Below are positions 7,574 to 13,243 of a stretch of DNA of 24,708 nt, one piece after another. The notes under the pieces were generated by a model. That model saw only the letters and a program-made list of their open reading frames with translations, ran no database searches and was not told the DNA's origin. The DNA comes from an uncultured Lachnospiraceae bacterium (lineage in GTDB: Bacteria; Bacillota; Clostridia; Lachnospirales; Lachnospiraceae): contig CAJTVT010000006.1 in the NCBI GenBank assembly GCA_910580015.1, forward strand, positions 1 to 24,708, written 5' to 3'. The first letter of the stretch is position 1. Each line of letters opens with the position of its first letter. Position numbers and translations under genes: made by a program.

Positions 7574-8446
7574 TCACGGCCTATTGTGATAGATCTCTGT
7601 CAGGTACACCTGCTTGGCCAAAGAACTTTCCCGCAGAATTTGATAGGCTTTTTCCGCCTGTACTTCATCCTCAAAAATCCCAAATACAGTAGGGCCGCTG
7701 CCGCTCATCTTAGCATTCATAGCCCCTAACTCCATCATTTGCTCTTGGATTTGTCGAATCACTGGATAACATGGTATCGTAACACTCTCCAACACATTCC
7801 CCATATTCGATACAATCTTCTTTAAATTTCCCTCTTTTAAACCGTCCAGCAATGCATCAATATCTGGATGCACCAGGGTATCATTCAGTTTTAAATTCTC
7901 ATAGACAAATTTTGTGGAAACATTGACAGAAGGCTTGGCAACCAACACTTTGCAGTTCGGCATAGGAGAAAGAGGTGTGAGCTTCTCTCCGATCCCCTCT
8001 GCCAGCGCCGTACCGCGCAGAATACAATAAGGAACATCTGCTCCAATTTTTACCCCACGCTCCATCAATTCCGTTTGGGACAAATTCAACTGGAACATTC
8101 GATTCATACCATACAATACAGCCGCTGCGTCAGAACTTCCTCCAGCCATTCCAGCAGCCACTGGAATAAACTTTTGCAGATTGATCTGTACCCCCGAATC
8201 CAGTCCAAATTCATCCATCAGCAATTTTGCTGCCTGGTACACCAGATTATTTTCATTATCTGGCAGATAAAATAGATTGGTCTTTACTTCTATTTGTGGC
8301 TTTTTTATCTTTTTTATAATAAGCTTGTCATACAGCTCCAGCGTCTGCATAATCATACGAACTTCATGATAGCCGTCTGTTCGGCGTCTGAGTACATCTA
8401 ATCCCAGATTAATTTTGGCACGTGCTTTTAATTTCATCTCAAACAT
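7574..8446 (-). CDS. ispE: 4-diphosphocytidyl-2-C-methyl-D-erythritol kinase
   Basis: IspE is the GHMP-family kinase of the non-mevalonate (MEP) isoprenoid pathway. It phosphorylates CDP-methylerythritol with ATP. The 290-aa protein shows the N-terminal ARAKINLGLDVLRRRTDGYH motif with the catalytic-site lysine, the glycine-rich ATP loop VAAGMAGGSSDAAAVL near residue 95, and the third GHMP motif MSGSGPTVFGIF near the C-terminus. The frame extends to 8473, but the ATG at 8446 has AGGAG 7 bases upstream. A promoter (TTGACT, 17 bases, TTTACT) lies at 8484-8512. The GntR-type gene follows 26 bases after the stop. Identification is firm. Confidence 0.96.
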   Translation of the reverse strand: MFEMKLKARAKINLGLDVLRRRTDGYHEVRMIMQTLELYDKLIIKKIKKPQIEVKTNLFYLPDNENNLVYQAAKLLMDEFGLDSGVQINLQKFIPVAAGMAGGSSDAAAVLYGMNRMFQLNLSQTELMERGVKIGADVPYCILRGTALAEGIGEKLTPLSPMPNCKVLVAKPSVNVSTKFVYENLKLNDTLVHPDIDALLDGLKEGNLKKIVSNMGNVLESVTIPCYPVIRQIQEQMMELGAMNAKMSGSGPTVFGIFEDEVQAEKAYQILRESSLAKQVYLTEIYHNRP

Positions 8447-8483
8447 TGTATTTCTCCTGTATTTTGTATACATTTTTAATATT

Positions 8484-8512
8484 AGTAAAACATTTTTTGG
8501 TTAAAAAGTCAA
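8484..8512 (-). promoter_or_regulatory. Candidate SigA promoter for ispE
   Basis: On the minus strand TTGACT (8512-8507), a 17-base spacer, and TTTACT (8489-8484), about 40 bases before the ispE ATG. The -35 matches 5/6 and the -10 4/6. It is the only such site in the divergent gap between ispE and the plus-strand gene at 8656. Confidence 0.55.
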
Positions 8513-8550
8513 TCTTTCCCAACACTGTAAAGATTTTTTCTTATGTTGTG

Positions 8551-8577
8551 TTAATTTTTTCCGGTACACTCCGATAT
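8551..8577 (+). promoter_or_regulatory. Possible SigD/FliA-type promoter
   Basis: TTAA at 8551-8554, exactly 15 bases, then TCCGATAT at 8570-8577. The Bacillus SigD consensus is TAAA-N15-GCCGATAT, so this matches 7 of 8 positions in the -10 and 3 of 4 in the -35. A SigA reading of the same stretch (TTAATT, 18, TATAAA) is possible but weaker. It is 78 bases before the 8656 start codon. Confidence 0.4.
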
Positions 8578-8655
8578 AAACTATAGAACTGTAGCAACTA
8601 AGTGTATTCAAACGGTTATGGATAACCATATTTTATCGCCAAGGAGGGGCAAATT

Positions 8656-9252
8656 ATGAGTGTAAGCGCAATCAACAATACAAACAACACTACTTATACT
8701 TCAGCAATTCAACAGAACAGCTACAAGAATGACGCTGCTGTTTCCAAGGCTGCTGAGGACGAGAAGAAGAAAGATGGTGTGGTATACGAGAAAGGCACTG
8801 CTACTTCCGCTACCAAAAAGACTTATGCAAAGGAAGATGTCATTGCACGTTTGAAGAAGGATGCCGAGGACAGAACCACACAGCTTAGAAGTCTCGTGCA
8901 ACAGATGATGGGGAACCAGGGGAACAAAATCGGACAGGCGGACGATATGTGGAAATTCCTTGCAAAAGGCGATTTCACAGTAAGTCCAGAGGTAAAAGCT
9001 CAAGCTCAGAAAGATATTGCAGAAGACGGTTACTGGGGTGTGGAAAAAACCTCCGACCGTATCATTGAATTTGCAAAGGGCCTGGTAGGAGACGATCCTG
9101 AGAAAGCAGAAGAAATGCGTGCCGCTTTCGAAAAAGGCTTCAAAGCCGCTACCAAATCCTGGGGCACCAAGCTTCCAGATATTTCCCAGAGAACCTATGA
9201 TGCTGTAATGTCCAAGTTTGACGACTGGGCAGGTGTAAAGACCGAAGCATAG
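8656..9252 (+). CDS. Uncharacterised 198-aa protein, no assigned family
   Basis: I do not recognise a named family. The protein begins with a low-complexity Asn/Thr/Ser-rich stretch (residues 1-30, MSVSAINNTNNTTYTSA) like the heads of secreted or flagellar-hook-associated proteins. A Lys/Glu-rich linker follows (33-65), then a helical region with VIARLKKDAEDRTTQLRSLVQQ (about 64-85), and a well-ordered C-terminal part (about 120-198) with GYWGVEKTSDRIIEFAKGL, DDPEKAEEMRAAFEKGF and DISQRTYDAVMSKFDDW. There is no classical signal peptide, cysteine or membrane segment. AGGAGG lies 8 bases before the ATG, so high translation is likely. It is monocistronic, bounded by a possible SigD-type promoter and a strong terminator at 9265-9306. 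That arrangement suggests a flagellar-regulon or abundant surface/cytosolic protein, which is inference; no flagellar gene is in view. Confidence 0.85.
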   Translation: MSVSAINNTNNTTYTSAIQQNSYKNDAAVSKAAEDEKKKDGVVYEKGTATSATKKTYAKEDVIARLKKDAEDRTTQLRSLVQQMMGNQGNKIGQADDMWKFLAKGDFTVSPEVKAQAQKDIAEDGYWGVEKTSDRIIEFAKGLVGDDPEKAEEMRAAFEKGFKAATKSWGTKLPDISQRTYDAVMSKFDDWAGVKTEA

Positions 9253-9264
9253 ACAGGAATTCGG

Positions 9265-9306
9265 ATCCCCGTTTCCCCGCTGTGGGGCGACGGGGATTTC
9301 TTTTTT
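9265..9306 (+). terminator. Strong Rho-independent terminator
   Basis: ATCCCCGT and ACGGGGAT form the outer 8-bp stem. CCCC/GGGG form an inner stem after a two-base symmetrical internal loop, with a five-base apical loop. TTTCTTTTTT follows. It ends the 8656-9252 gene. Confidence 0.92.
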
Positions 9307-9348
9307 CCATACGCAGCCCTGTAAAAAATGAACTCAAAGGAGATACTT

Positions 9349-9747
9349 ATGAATGTTCTAATGATTGATGCCCAGGGCGGTGGACTTGGAAAACAAATTA
9401 TTACCGCCATCAAAAAAACATATCCATCTATATCCATCACTGCGGTTGGAACCAATTCCGTTGCAACCTCCAACATGCTCAAAGCTGGCGCTGATCATGG
9501 GGCCACTGGTGAAAATGCTGTGATTGTGGGATGCAGGCATGCAGATATTATCATTGCTCCCATTGGAATTGTGATTGCAGATTCCATGTTTGGAGAAGTC
9601 ACTCCGAAAATGGCTGCTGCTGTGGGGCAAAGCACTGCAAAACGTCTGCTTATTCCTATCAATCAATGTAGTAACATCATACTTGGCGTCCACAACCTCT
9701 CTATAAATGATATCATAACGGATATTTTAAATGATCTGCAATCTTGA
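9349..9747 (+). CDS. DUF3842 family protein
   Basis: This is a 132-aa cytoplasmic protein of the DUF3842 family, common in Clostridia and of unknown function. The N-terminus MNVLMIDAQGGGLGKQI looks like a beta-strand followed by a glycine-rich phosphate or nucleotide loop. AVGTNSVATSNMLKAGAD, GATGENAVIVGCRHADIIIAP and GIVIADSMFGEVTPKMAAAV follow, a Rossmann-like alternation. The frame extends to 9328, but the ATG at 9349 has AAAGGAG 6 bases upstream and starts exactly at the conserved MNVL. Its stop codon overlaps the -35 hexamer of the next promoter. It stands alone between a terminator and the downstream promoter. No promoter of its own was found in the 42 bases after the upstream terminator. 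Confidence 0.88.
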   Translation: MNVLMIDAQGGGLGKQIITAIKKTYPSISITAVGTNSVATSNMLKAGADHGATGENAVIVGCRHADIIIAPIGIVIADSMFGEVTPKMAAAVGQSTAKRLLIPINQCSNIILGVHNLSINDIITDILNDLQS

Positions 9748-9772
9748 CATTCGAAAGACACAAGATTATAAT
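9744..9772 (+). promoter_or_regulatory. Perfect-consensus SigA promoter
   Basis: TTGACA at 9744-9749, a 17-base spacer, TATAAT at 9767-9772. Both hexamers match 6/6. The expected transcript start near 9779 gives a leader of about 180 bases before the membrane-protein gene at 9960. The -35 overlaps the stop codon of the DUF3842 gene. Confidence 0.88.
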
Positions 9773-9781
9773 AAAGAAAGC

Positions 9782-9888
9782 GTCAGATAGGAATCTGGCA
9801 TAAACACAGAAGTGTTTGTATAGATTTTGAATTGTTACAATATTATATCCATATATGCTACTGTAAGCATAGAATTTCCTGAAGGAAA
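9782..9888 (+). ncRNA. Structured 5' leader, candidate cis-regulatory RNA
   Basis: Four short stem-loops follow one another in the leader. They are GTCAGAT/ATCTGGC with loop AGGA (9782-9799), ATAAACAC/GTGTTTGT with loop AGAA (9800-9819), TATGCT/AGCATA (9854-9871), and TTTCC/GGAAA closed by TGAA (9875-9888). The last borders the AGGAG that precedes the small ORF at 9899. I do not recognise a known riboswitch class. Base pairing was read by eye and no covariance data are available. Confidence 0.4.
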
Positions 9889-9898
9889 AGGAGATTGT

Positions 9899-10015
9899 AT
9901 GCTTTTTGTAATGTTCAAACATTTTTTATTTATACAAACCACAAAAAGGAGGATTTATTATGGCATGTTTTTTAGTTCCCGCTGGGGAAGCTGCGGTCAC
10001 AACCTTAGTACGTAA
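9899..10015 (+). CDS. Possible 38-codon leader ORF overlapping the next gene
   Basis: An ATG at 9899 has GGAG 5 bases upstream, as good a site as the main gene has. It encodes a short hydrophobic then basic peptide (MLFVMFKHFLFIQTTKRR, and on to a TAA at 10013-10015), running out of frame through the RBS and first 55 bases of the gene at 9960. If translated, ribosomes would cross and could open or block the downstream start. It may be a regulatory leader peptide or a chance ORF. Codon content is not informative at this length. Confidence 0.35.
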   Translation: MLFVMFKHFLFIQTTKRRIYYGMFFSSRWGSCGHNLST

Positions 10016-10373
10016 GGTGATCAAGGCAAAAGAAGAGAAAAATATGGTTGTCTCTGACAGCCTGAATCACACACCTTCCGAAGATGGAAGAACTCCCCTC
10101 TCTCACAAGTTAAAGTGGCTTAATACCATGCTGTGGGGAGGATCTGCCCTGCTTGCCTTCGAGCATCTCTGGCATGGAGAGCTTACACCCTGGTTCCCAT
10201 TTTTGTCTGCTACCAAGAACGCGACAGATACAGCAGAAATGCTGCACGAAATGTCCACAGTAGGCACTGCCATGGCAGTATTAATTACGGGAGTCTGGAT
10301 CGGTATGACCGCAATCTCTGCGATCATTGAAAAACGTTCAGAACAACATGCAGACTCGGGAGAATTATCATGA
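9960..10373 (+). CDS. Small membrane protein of unknown function, subunit 1 of a pair
   Basis: This is a 137-aa protein of no named family that I know, though similar pairs seem to occur in other Lachnospiraceae. It has an N-terminal amphipathic segment (FLVPAGEAAVTTLVRKV, residues 4-20), a hydrophilic linker (21-50), and two likely membrane segments at about 53-70 and 100-122. At the end of the first is FEHLWHGE (His69, His72, Glu74). The periplasmic-side or loop stretch contains DTAEMLHEM (Glu93, His96, Glu97). These acidic and histidine residues at a membrane face could bind metal or heme; that is speculation. AGGAGG lies 7 bases before the ATG. The stop overlaps the start of the next gene (ATGA), so the two are probably made in equal amounts. 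Confidence 0.88.
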   Translation: MACFLVPAGEAAVTTLVRKVIKAKEEKNMVVSDSLNHTPSEDGRTPLSHKLKWLNTMLWGGSALLAFEHLWHGELTPWFPFLSATKNATDTAEMLHEMSTVGTAMAVLITGVWIGMTAISAIIEKRSEQHADSGELS

Positions 10374-10687
10374 CCTTACTGACGGCTGTCTTCGCTGCTA
10401 TCGCAGCTACGATTTTGTGGTATTTCAAGGATGGCAAAAACCAGCTAAAGCTTGGAACTTTAAGCCTGATGTACTGGGGTGCTTCCCTGATGTGGATGGT
10501 AGATGCTGTCTTTGAATACATACAACTTAAGTCAGAATATTTTACGCCGGCGCCACAAGATATGCTCAACGATTTCTTTCTTGGAATGTCTGTTGTGGCA
10601 TTGGGATTGATTCTCTGGTTGATTCTTTTACTGTTCAAAGATCCCAAAGGTGTCGTAAAGCAGGCATTGCGCCGATCTCATAATTGA
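10370..10687 (+). CDS. Small membrane protein of unknown function, subunit 2 of a pair
   Basis: The 105-aa protein has three likely membrane segments at about 2-19, 30-50 and 70-90, and a basic tail (KDPKGVVKQALRRSHN) that should face the cytoplasm. Acidic residues lie within or beside the membrane: Asp45 and Glu49 in WMVDAVFEYIQ, Glu56, Asp64, and Asp68 in DMLNDFFLG. Its ATG overlaps the upstream stop (ATGA), so coupled translation and a hetero-oligomeric complex with the 9960 product are likely. A 13-bp perfect hairpin follows at 10689-10728. No transport, enzyme or sensor family is recognised. The next gene, a K+/H+ antiporter, has its own promoter, so a shared role with it is only a possibility. 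Confidence 0.88.
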   Translation: MTLLTAVFAAIAATILWYFKDGKNQLKLGTLSLMYWGASLMWMVDAVFEYIQLKSEYFTPAPQDMLNDFFLGMSVVALGLILWLILLLFKDPKGVVKQALRRSHN

Positions 10688-10688
10688 C

Positions 10689-10728
10689 CAGACAGGGCCA
10701 GTATCGCTTCTGCGGCTGGCCCTGTCTG
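10689..10728 (+). terminator. Hairpin ending the membrane-pair operon
   Basis: CAGACAGGGCCAG and CTGGCCCTGTCTG pair perfectly over 13 bp with a 14-base loop, beginning 2 bases after the stop codon. The following sequence (ATGATTTGACATTTTATT) has no tight T-run, so termination may be partial. The next promoter's -35 begins 6 bases later. Confidence 0.7.
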
Positions 10729-10733
10729 ATGAT

Positions 10734-10762
10734 TTGACATTTTATTCAGGAACGTTTATCAT
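10734..10762 (+). promoter_or_regulatory. SigA promoter for the antiporter gene
   Basis: TTGACA at 10734-10739 (6/6), a 17-base spacer, and TATCAT at 10757-10762 (5/6). The start codon at 10811 is 49 bases beyond. A 12-bp perfect palindrome lies 2 bases downstream of the -10. Confidence 0.8.
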
Positions 10763-10764
10763 AA

Positions 10765-10776
10765 GTCTATATAGAC
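10765..10776. promoter_or_regulatory. Palindrome at the transcript start, possible operator
   Basis: GTCTATATAGAC is self-complementary over all 12 bases and covers the predicted +1 of the antiporter promoter. It may bind a repressor. It is short, so chance occurrence is not excluded. Confidence 0.35.
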
Positions 10777-10810
10777 GCCATTCATATACATACAGAAAGG
10801 ACGTAACGTT

Positions 10811-12400
10811 ATGGCAATTATGCTTCTCTTATGCTGTGCCGTCATCCTCTCCTGTATCATAGCAAACCGATTTTCCAACAAATTTGGAATGCCCGCACTT
10901 CTGTGCTTCATGGCCCTTGGTATGATATTCGGCTCTGACGGACTTTTCAAAATCTCTTTTAACAATTATCTCATCACAGAACAACTCTGTACCATCGCTC
11001 TGATTTTCATTATGTTTTACGGCGGATTCGGTACAAAATGGCAGACTGCACGTCCTGTTGCTGTAAAATCTGTGCTGTTATCCACCCTTGGGGTTGTGGT
11101 GACTGCACTGCTCACTTGCCTGTTCTGTTATCAGATTCTTCACTTTTCTTTTTCCGAGAGCTTCCTAATTGGCGCCGTTTTGAGTTCCACCGACGCAGCC
11201 TCTGTATTTTCCATTCTGCGTTCGAAAAATCTGAATCTGAAACACTCCACCGCGCCGCTTCTTGAAATTGAGAGCGGAAGCAACGATCCCATGGCTTACA
11301 TGCTCACCATGATTGCACTTACCATGTTTTCTGATGAGAAAGGCATCCCTGTTCCCATTATGATGTTGTCGCAGATCGGTTTTGGCATTGCCATCGGTGT
11401 AGCCAGCGCCTACTTTGGCATCTGGGCTCTCAAAAAAGGCGAATTGATCTCCCAGGGCATGGACACTGTATTCGTCATCGCTCTGGTACTGCTCTCCTAC
11501 GCATTACCCACTTTAATCGGTGGAAATGGATATCTCAGTGTTTATCTTACTGGTATCCTTCTTGGAAACAGCTCAATCAATAACAAAATCACGTTGGTCC
11601 ATTTTTTTGACGGGATTACAGGTCTGGCCCAGATCCTGATTTTCTTTCTGCTTGGCCTTCTCTCCTTCCCGCACCTGCTGCCAAAATTATTTTTGCCTGC
11701 ACTGCTCATTGCGCTGTTTTTGACCTTAATCGCCCGCCCTGCCGCGGTATTTCTGATTCTGCTCCCCTTCCGATCCTCCCTCCGACAATGCTTGCTGGTG
11801 TCATGGTCGGGACTACGTGGGGCAGCCTCCATTGTATTTGCCATTATGGTAATTGCAGGAGGCACACAGTTGGAGCATGATTTGTTCCACATTGTGTTCT
11901 TCATTTCCCTACTCTCTGTAGCCATCCAAGGATCACTGCTGCCAATGGCGGCAAAAAAACTGGATATGGTGGATTACAGCTCAGATATCCGTAAAACCTT
12001 CAACGACTACCAGGACGATTCGGATCTAACACTCATGCGCATGTACATTCCAAAAGGACACAACTGGGAAAATAAGAAAATTGAAGAAGTAACTTTTCCC
12101 ACTGGTTCCCTAGCCCTGATGGTCAAACGAGAACATGACACTTTGATTCCCCGCGGCAACACCACAATCCTTGCTGGAGATACCATGATCTTAAGTGTTC
12201 CAGCATACCGCAGCGAAAATGACGGCAAGTTAAAAGAAATACTTATCACTCAGGATCACAACTGGTGCAACTGCTCCATTGCAGAATTAAATCTGCCTGA
12301 AAATATCTTGATTGCACTGATCAAGAGGGATGATGAAAATATTATTCCCCAGGGTAGCACCGTCATCCAGGTACGTGACCGAGTGGTGATTTATAAGTAA
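10811..12400 (+). CDS. CPA1-family K+/H+ (or Na+/H+) antiporter with TrkA-C-like tail
   Basis: This is a 529-aa integral membrane exchanger resembling the NhaP2/CvrA type of potassium/proton antiporter. About 12 membrane segments occupy residues 1-385. Ion-site motifs are STDAA (Asp128) and ESGSNDP (Asn158-Asp159), and SGLRGAASIVFAIMV near residue 335 is typical of CPA1 proteins. After a linker (DYSSDIRKTFNDYQDDSD) the cytoplasmic tail holds two similar halves, HNWENKKIEEVTFPTGSLALMVKR and HNWCNCSIAELNLP plus ALIKRDDENIIPQG, which look like tandem TrkA-C ligand-binding domains. RCK-C domains often sense nucleotides such as c-di-AMP, which is an inference here. AAAGGA lies 10 bases before the ATG. 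The gene is monocistronic with its own promoter at 10734-10762. Confidence 0.93.
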   Translation: MAIMLLLCCAVILSCIIANRFSNKFGMPALLCFMALGMIFGSDGLFKISFNNYLITEQLCTIALIFIMFYGGFGTKWQTARPVAVKSVLLSTLGVVVTALLTCLFCYQILHFSFSESFLIGAVLSSTDAASVFSILRSKNLNLKHSTAPLLEIESGSNDPMAYMLTMIALTMFSDEKGIPVPIMMLSQIGFGIAIGVASAYFGIWALKKGELISQGMDTVFVIALVLLSYALPTLIGGNGYLSVYLTGILLGNSSINNKITLVHFFDGITGLAQILIFFLLGLLSFPHLLPKLFLPALLIALFLTLIARPAAVFLILLPFRSSLRQCLLVSWSGLRGAASIVFAIMVIAGGTQLEHDLFHIVFFISLLSVAIQGSLLPMAAKKLDMVDYSSDIRKTFNDYQDDSDLTLMRMYIPKGHNWENKKIEEVTFPTGSLALMVKREHDTLIPRGNTTILAGDTMILSVPAYRSENDGKLKEILITQDHNWCNCSIAELNLPENILIALIKRDDENIIPQGSTVIQVRDRVVIYK

Positions 12401-12426
12401 GCGCTGGGCTATTATCTTATAGGTGA

Positions 12427-12453
12427 GGGCAGCGCTTAGCATCTGCGCTGTCC
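12427..12453 (+). terminator. Hairpin after the antiporter gene
   Basis: GGGCAGCGC and GCGCTGTCC form a 9-bp stem (one G-U) around a nine-base loop. The left arm can instead pair with AAGCGCTG just after the stop codon at 12401, so two mutually exclusive folds exist. No clear T-tract follows. Terminator call is tentative. Confidence 0.45.
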
Positions 12454-12497
12454 TCCTGTAACAAGAAACACATTTTATTTGTCAATTTTTTATCCTC

Positions 12498-12555
12498 TTG
12501 CATATTCCTGAGAAAGCGGATATACTATAAGTAAGAAAGTTAGAATTTCTCACTT
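12498..12555 (+). promoter_or_regulatory. Promoter and operator of the toxin-antitoxin operon
   Basis: TTGCAT at 12498-12503, a 17-base spacer, and TATACT at 12521-12526 form a plausible SigA promoter. Directly after it, AAGTAAGAAA (12529-12538) and TTTCTCACTT (12546-12555) form an inverted repeat matching at 9 of 10 positions around a 7-base centre. It spans the expected transcript start. Antitoxins of this kind usually repress their own operon, so it is the likely AbrB-type operator. Confidence 0.6.
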
Positions 12556-12615
12556 TAAGACTCAATACCTATATGCCACAAAACAAAAGTACAAACACAG
12601 AAAGGAGCTGATATT

Positions 12616-12876
12616 TTGCTTGCTGAACTTCGTCAAAAGGCACAGATCACAATTCCAAAGGAAATCATTGTAAAACTTGGCTTGTCCGAAGGCGACAAAC
12701 TGGAGATTTTTGAAAAGGACGGCTCCATCTGCCTTATGCCAGTTGCTGTCTACCCAAAAAAATATCTGAATGAGCTAAAAGAGGAAATCAACGGTGTAAA
12801 AGCAAGACTTGCCTCTGGGGAGCAGCCCATTTTTGACAGTGTAGACGCTTTGTTTGATAAATTGGAGGCAGACTGA
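12616..12876 (+). CDS. AbrB/MazE/SpoVT-fold antitoxin
   Basis: This is an 86-aa predicted antitoxin and autorepressor. Residues 1-45 form the swapped-hairpin AbrB DNA-binding fold: ELRQKAQITIPKEIIVKLGLSEGDKLEIFEKDG has the Q-I-T-I-P-K-E core and the G-D-x-L-E turn of the family, and SICLMPV follows. The C-terminal half (46-86, KYLNELKEEINGVKARLASGE then FDSVDALFDKLEAD) is helical and acidic, and would wrap the toxin. The start is a TTG preceded by AAAGGAG at 8 bases; no ATG in frame is suitably placed. The stop and the toxin start share one base (TGATG). It is the first gene of a two-gene operon with an inverted-repeat operator at the promoter. Confidence 0.9.
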   Translation: MLAELRQKAQITIPKEIIVKLGLSEGDKLEIFEKDGSICLMPVAVYPKKYLNELKEEINGVKARLASGEQPIFDSVDALFDKLEAD

Positions 12877-13142
12877 TGGCATACGAATTTACCTTTACTC
12901 CACGTTTCCAGAAGCATTTTAAGGGGCTGACTGCCCAGGAAAAGAAACAGCTAAAAAATAAGCTGGAACTCCTGGCGCAGAATTCTTCCCACCCGTCTCT
13001 GCGCACCAAGCGGATCCAGGGCACCACAGACCAGTTCGAGTGCAGCGTCAACATGGACATCCGCATTATCTGGTATTATGAAGGTGACAAAATGATTATC
13101 CTGGTAGATGTGAGCCATCACAATATTTTAAAACAGTTCTGA
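12876..13142 (+). CDS. RelE/ParE-superfamily toxin (YafQ-like)
   Basis: This is an 88-aa basic protein predicted to be a ribosome-dependent mRNA interferase or relative. It has the RelE-fold layout: YEFTFTPRFQKHFKGL strand and helix, helix KKQLKNKLELLAQN, then LRTKRIQGTTDQFECSV, MDIRIIWYYEGDKMIILVDVSHHNIL strands. The C-terminal His-His and the Arg residues (in LRTKRIQG and DIRIIWYY) are candidates for the active site, by analogy with the RelE/YafQ group. It overlaps the antitoxin gene by one base. The partner is AbrB-fold rather than the more common RelB/DinJ-fold, so the pair is of mixed type. No downstream gene on this strand; a terminator for the opposing secDF follows. Confidence 0.88.
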   Translation: MAYEFTFTPRFQKHFKGLTAQEKKQLKNKLELLAQNSSHPSLRTKRIQGTTDQFECSVNMDIRIIWYYEGDKMIILVDVSHHNILKQF

Positions 13143-13186
13143 TTACAGAAGCGGTACATCACATGCATCGCCAAGCGCACCAAATG

Positions 13187-13221
13187 AAAAACCCCTTGAC
13201 AGCAAATTTGCTGCCAAGGGG
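13187..13221 (-). terminator. Rho-independent terminator of the scfA-scfB-secDF unit
   Basis: On the minus strand CCCCTTGGCAGC and GCTGTCAAGGGG (one mismatch) enclose AAATTT, followed by TTTTT at 13191-13187. It begins 23 bases past the secDF stop. The stem is nearly symmetrical, but the plus strand lacks an equally good T-tract (ACTTTTACT), so it probably acts only weakly for the toxin operon. Confidence 0.88.
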
Positions 13222-13243
13222 ACTTTTACTCTATATCTTACTC

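Noticed and set aside
13192..13221. Terminator for the toxin-antitoxin operon
   Set aside because: The stem is shared but the T-run is on the minus strand, so it mainly serves secDF.
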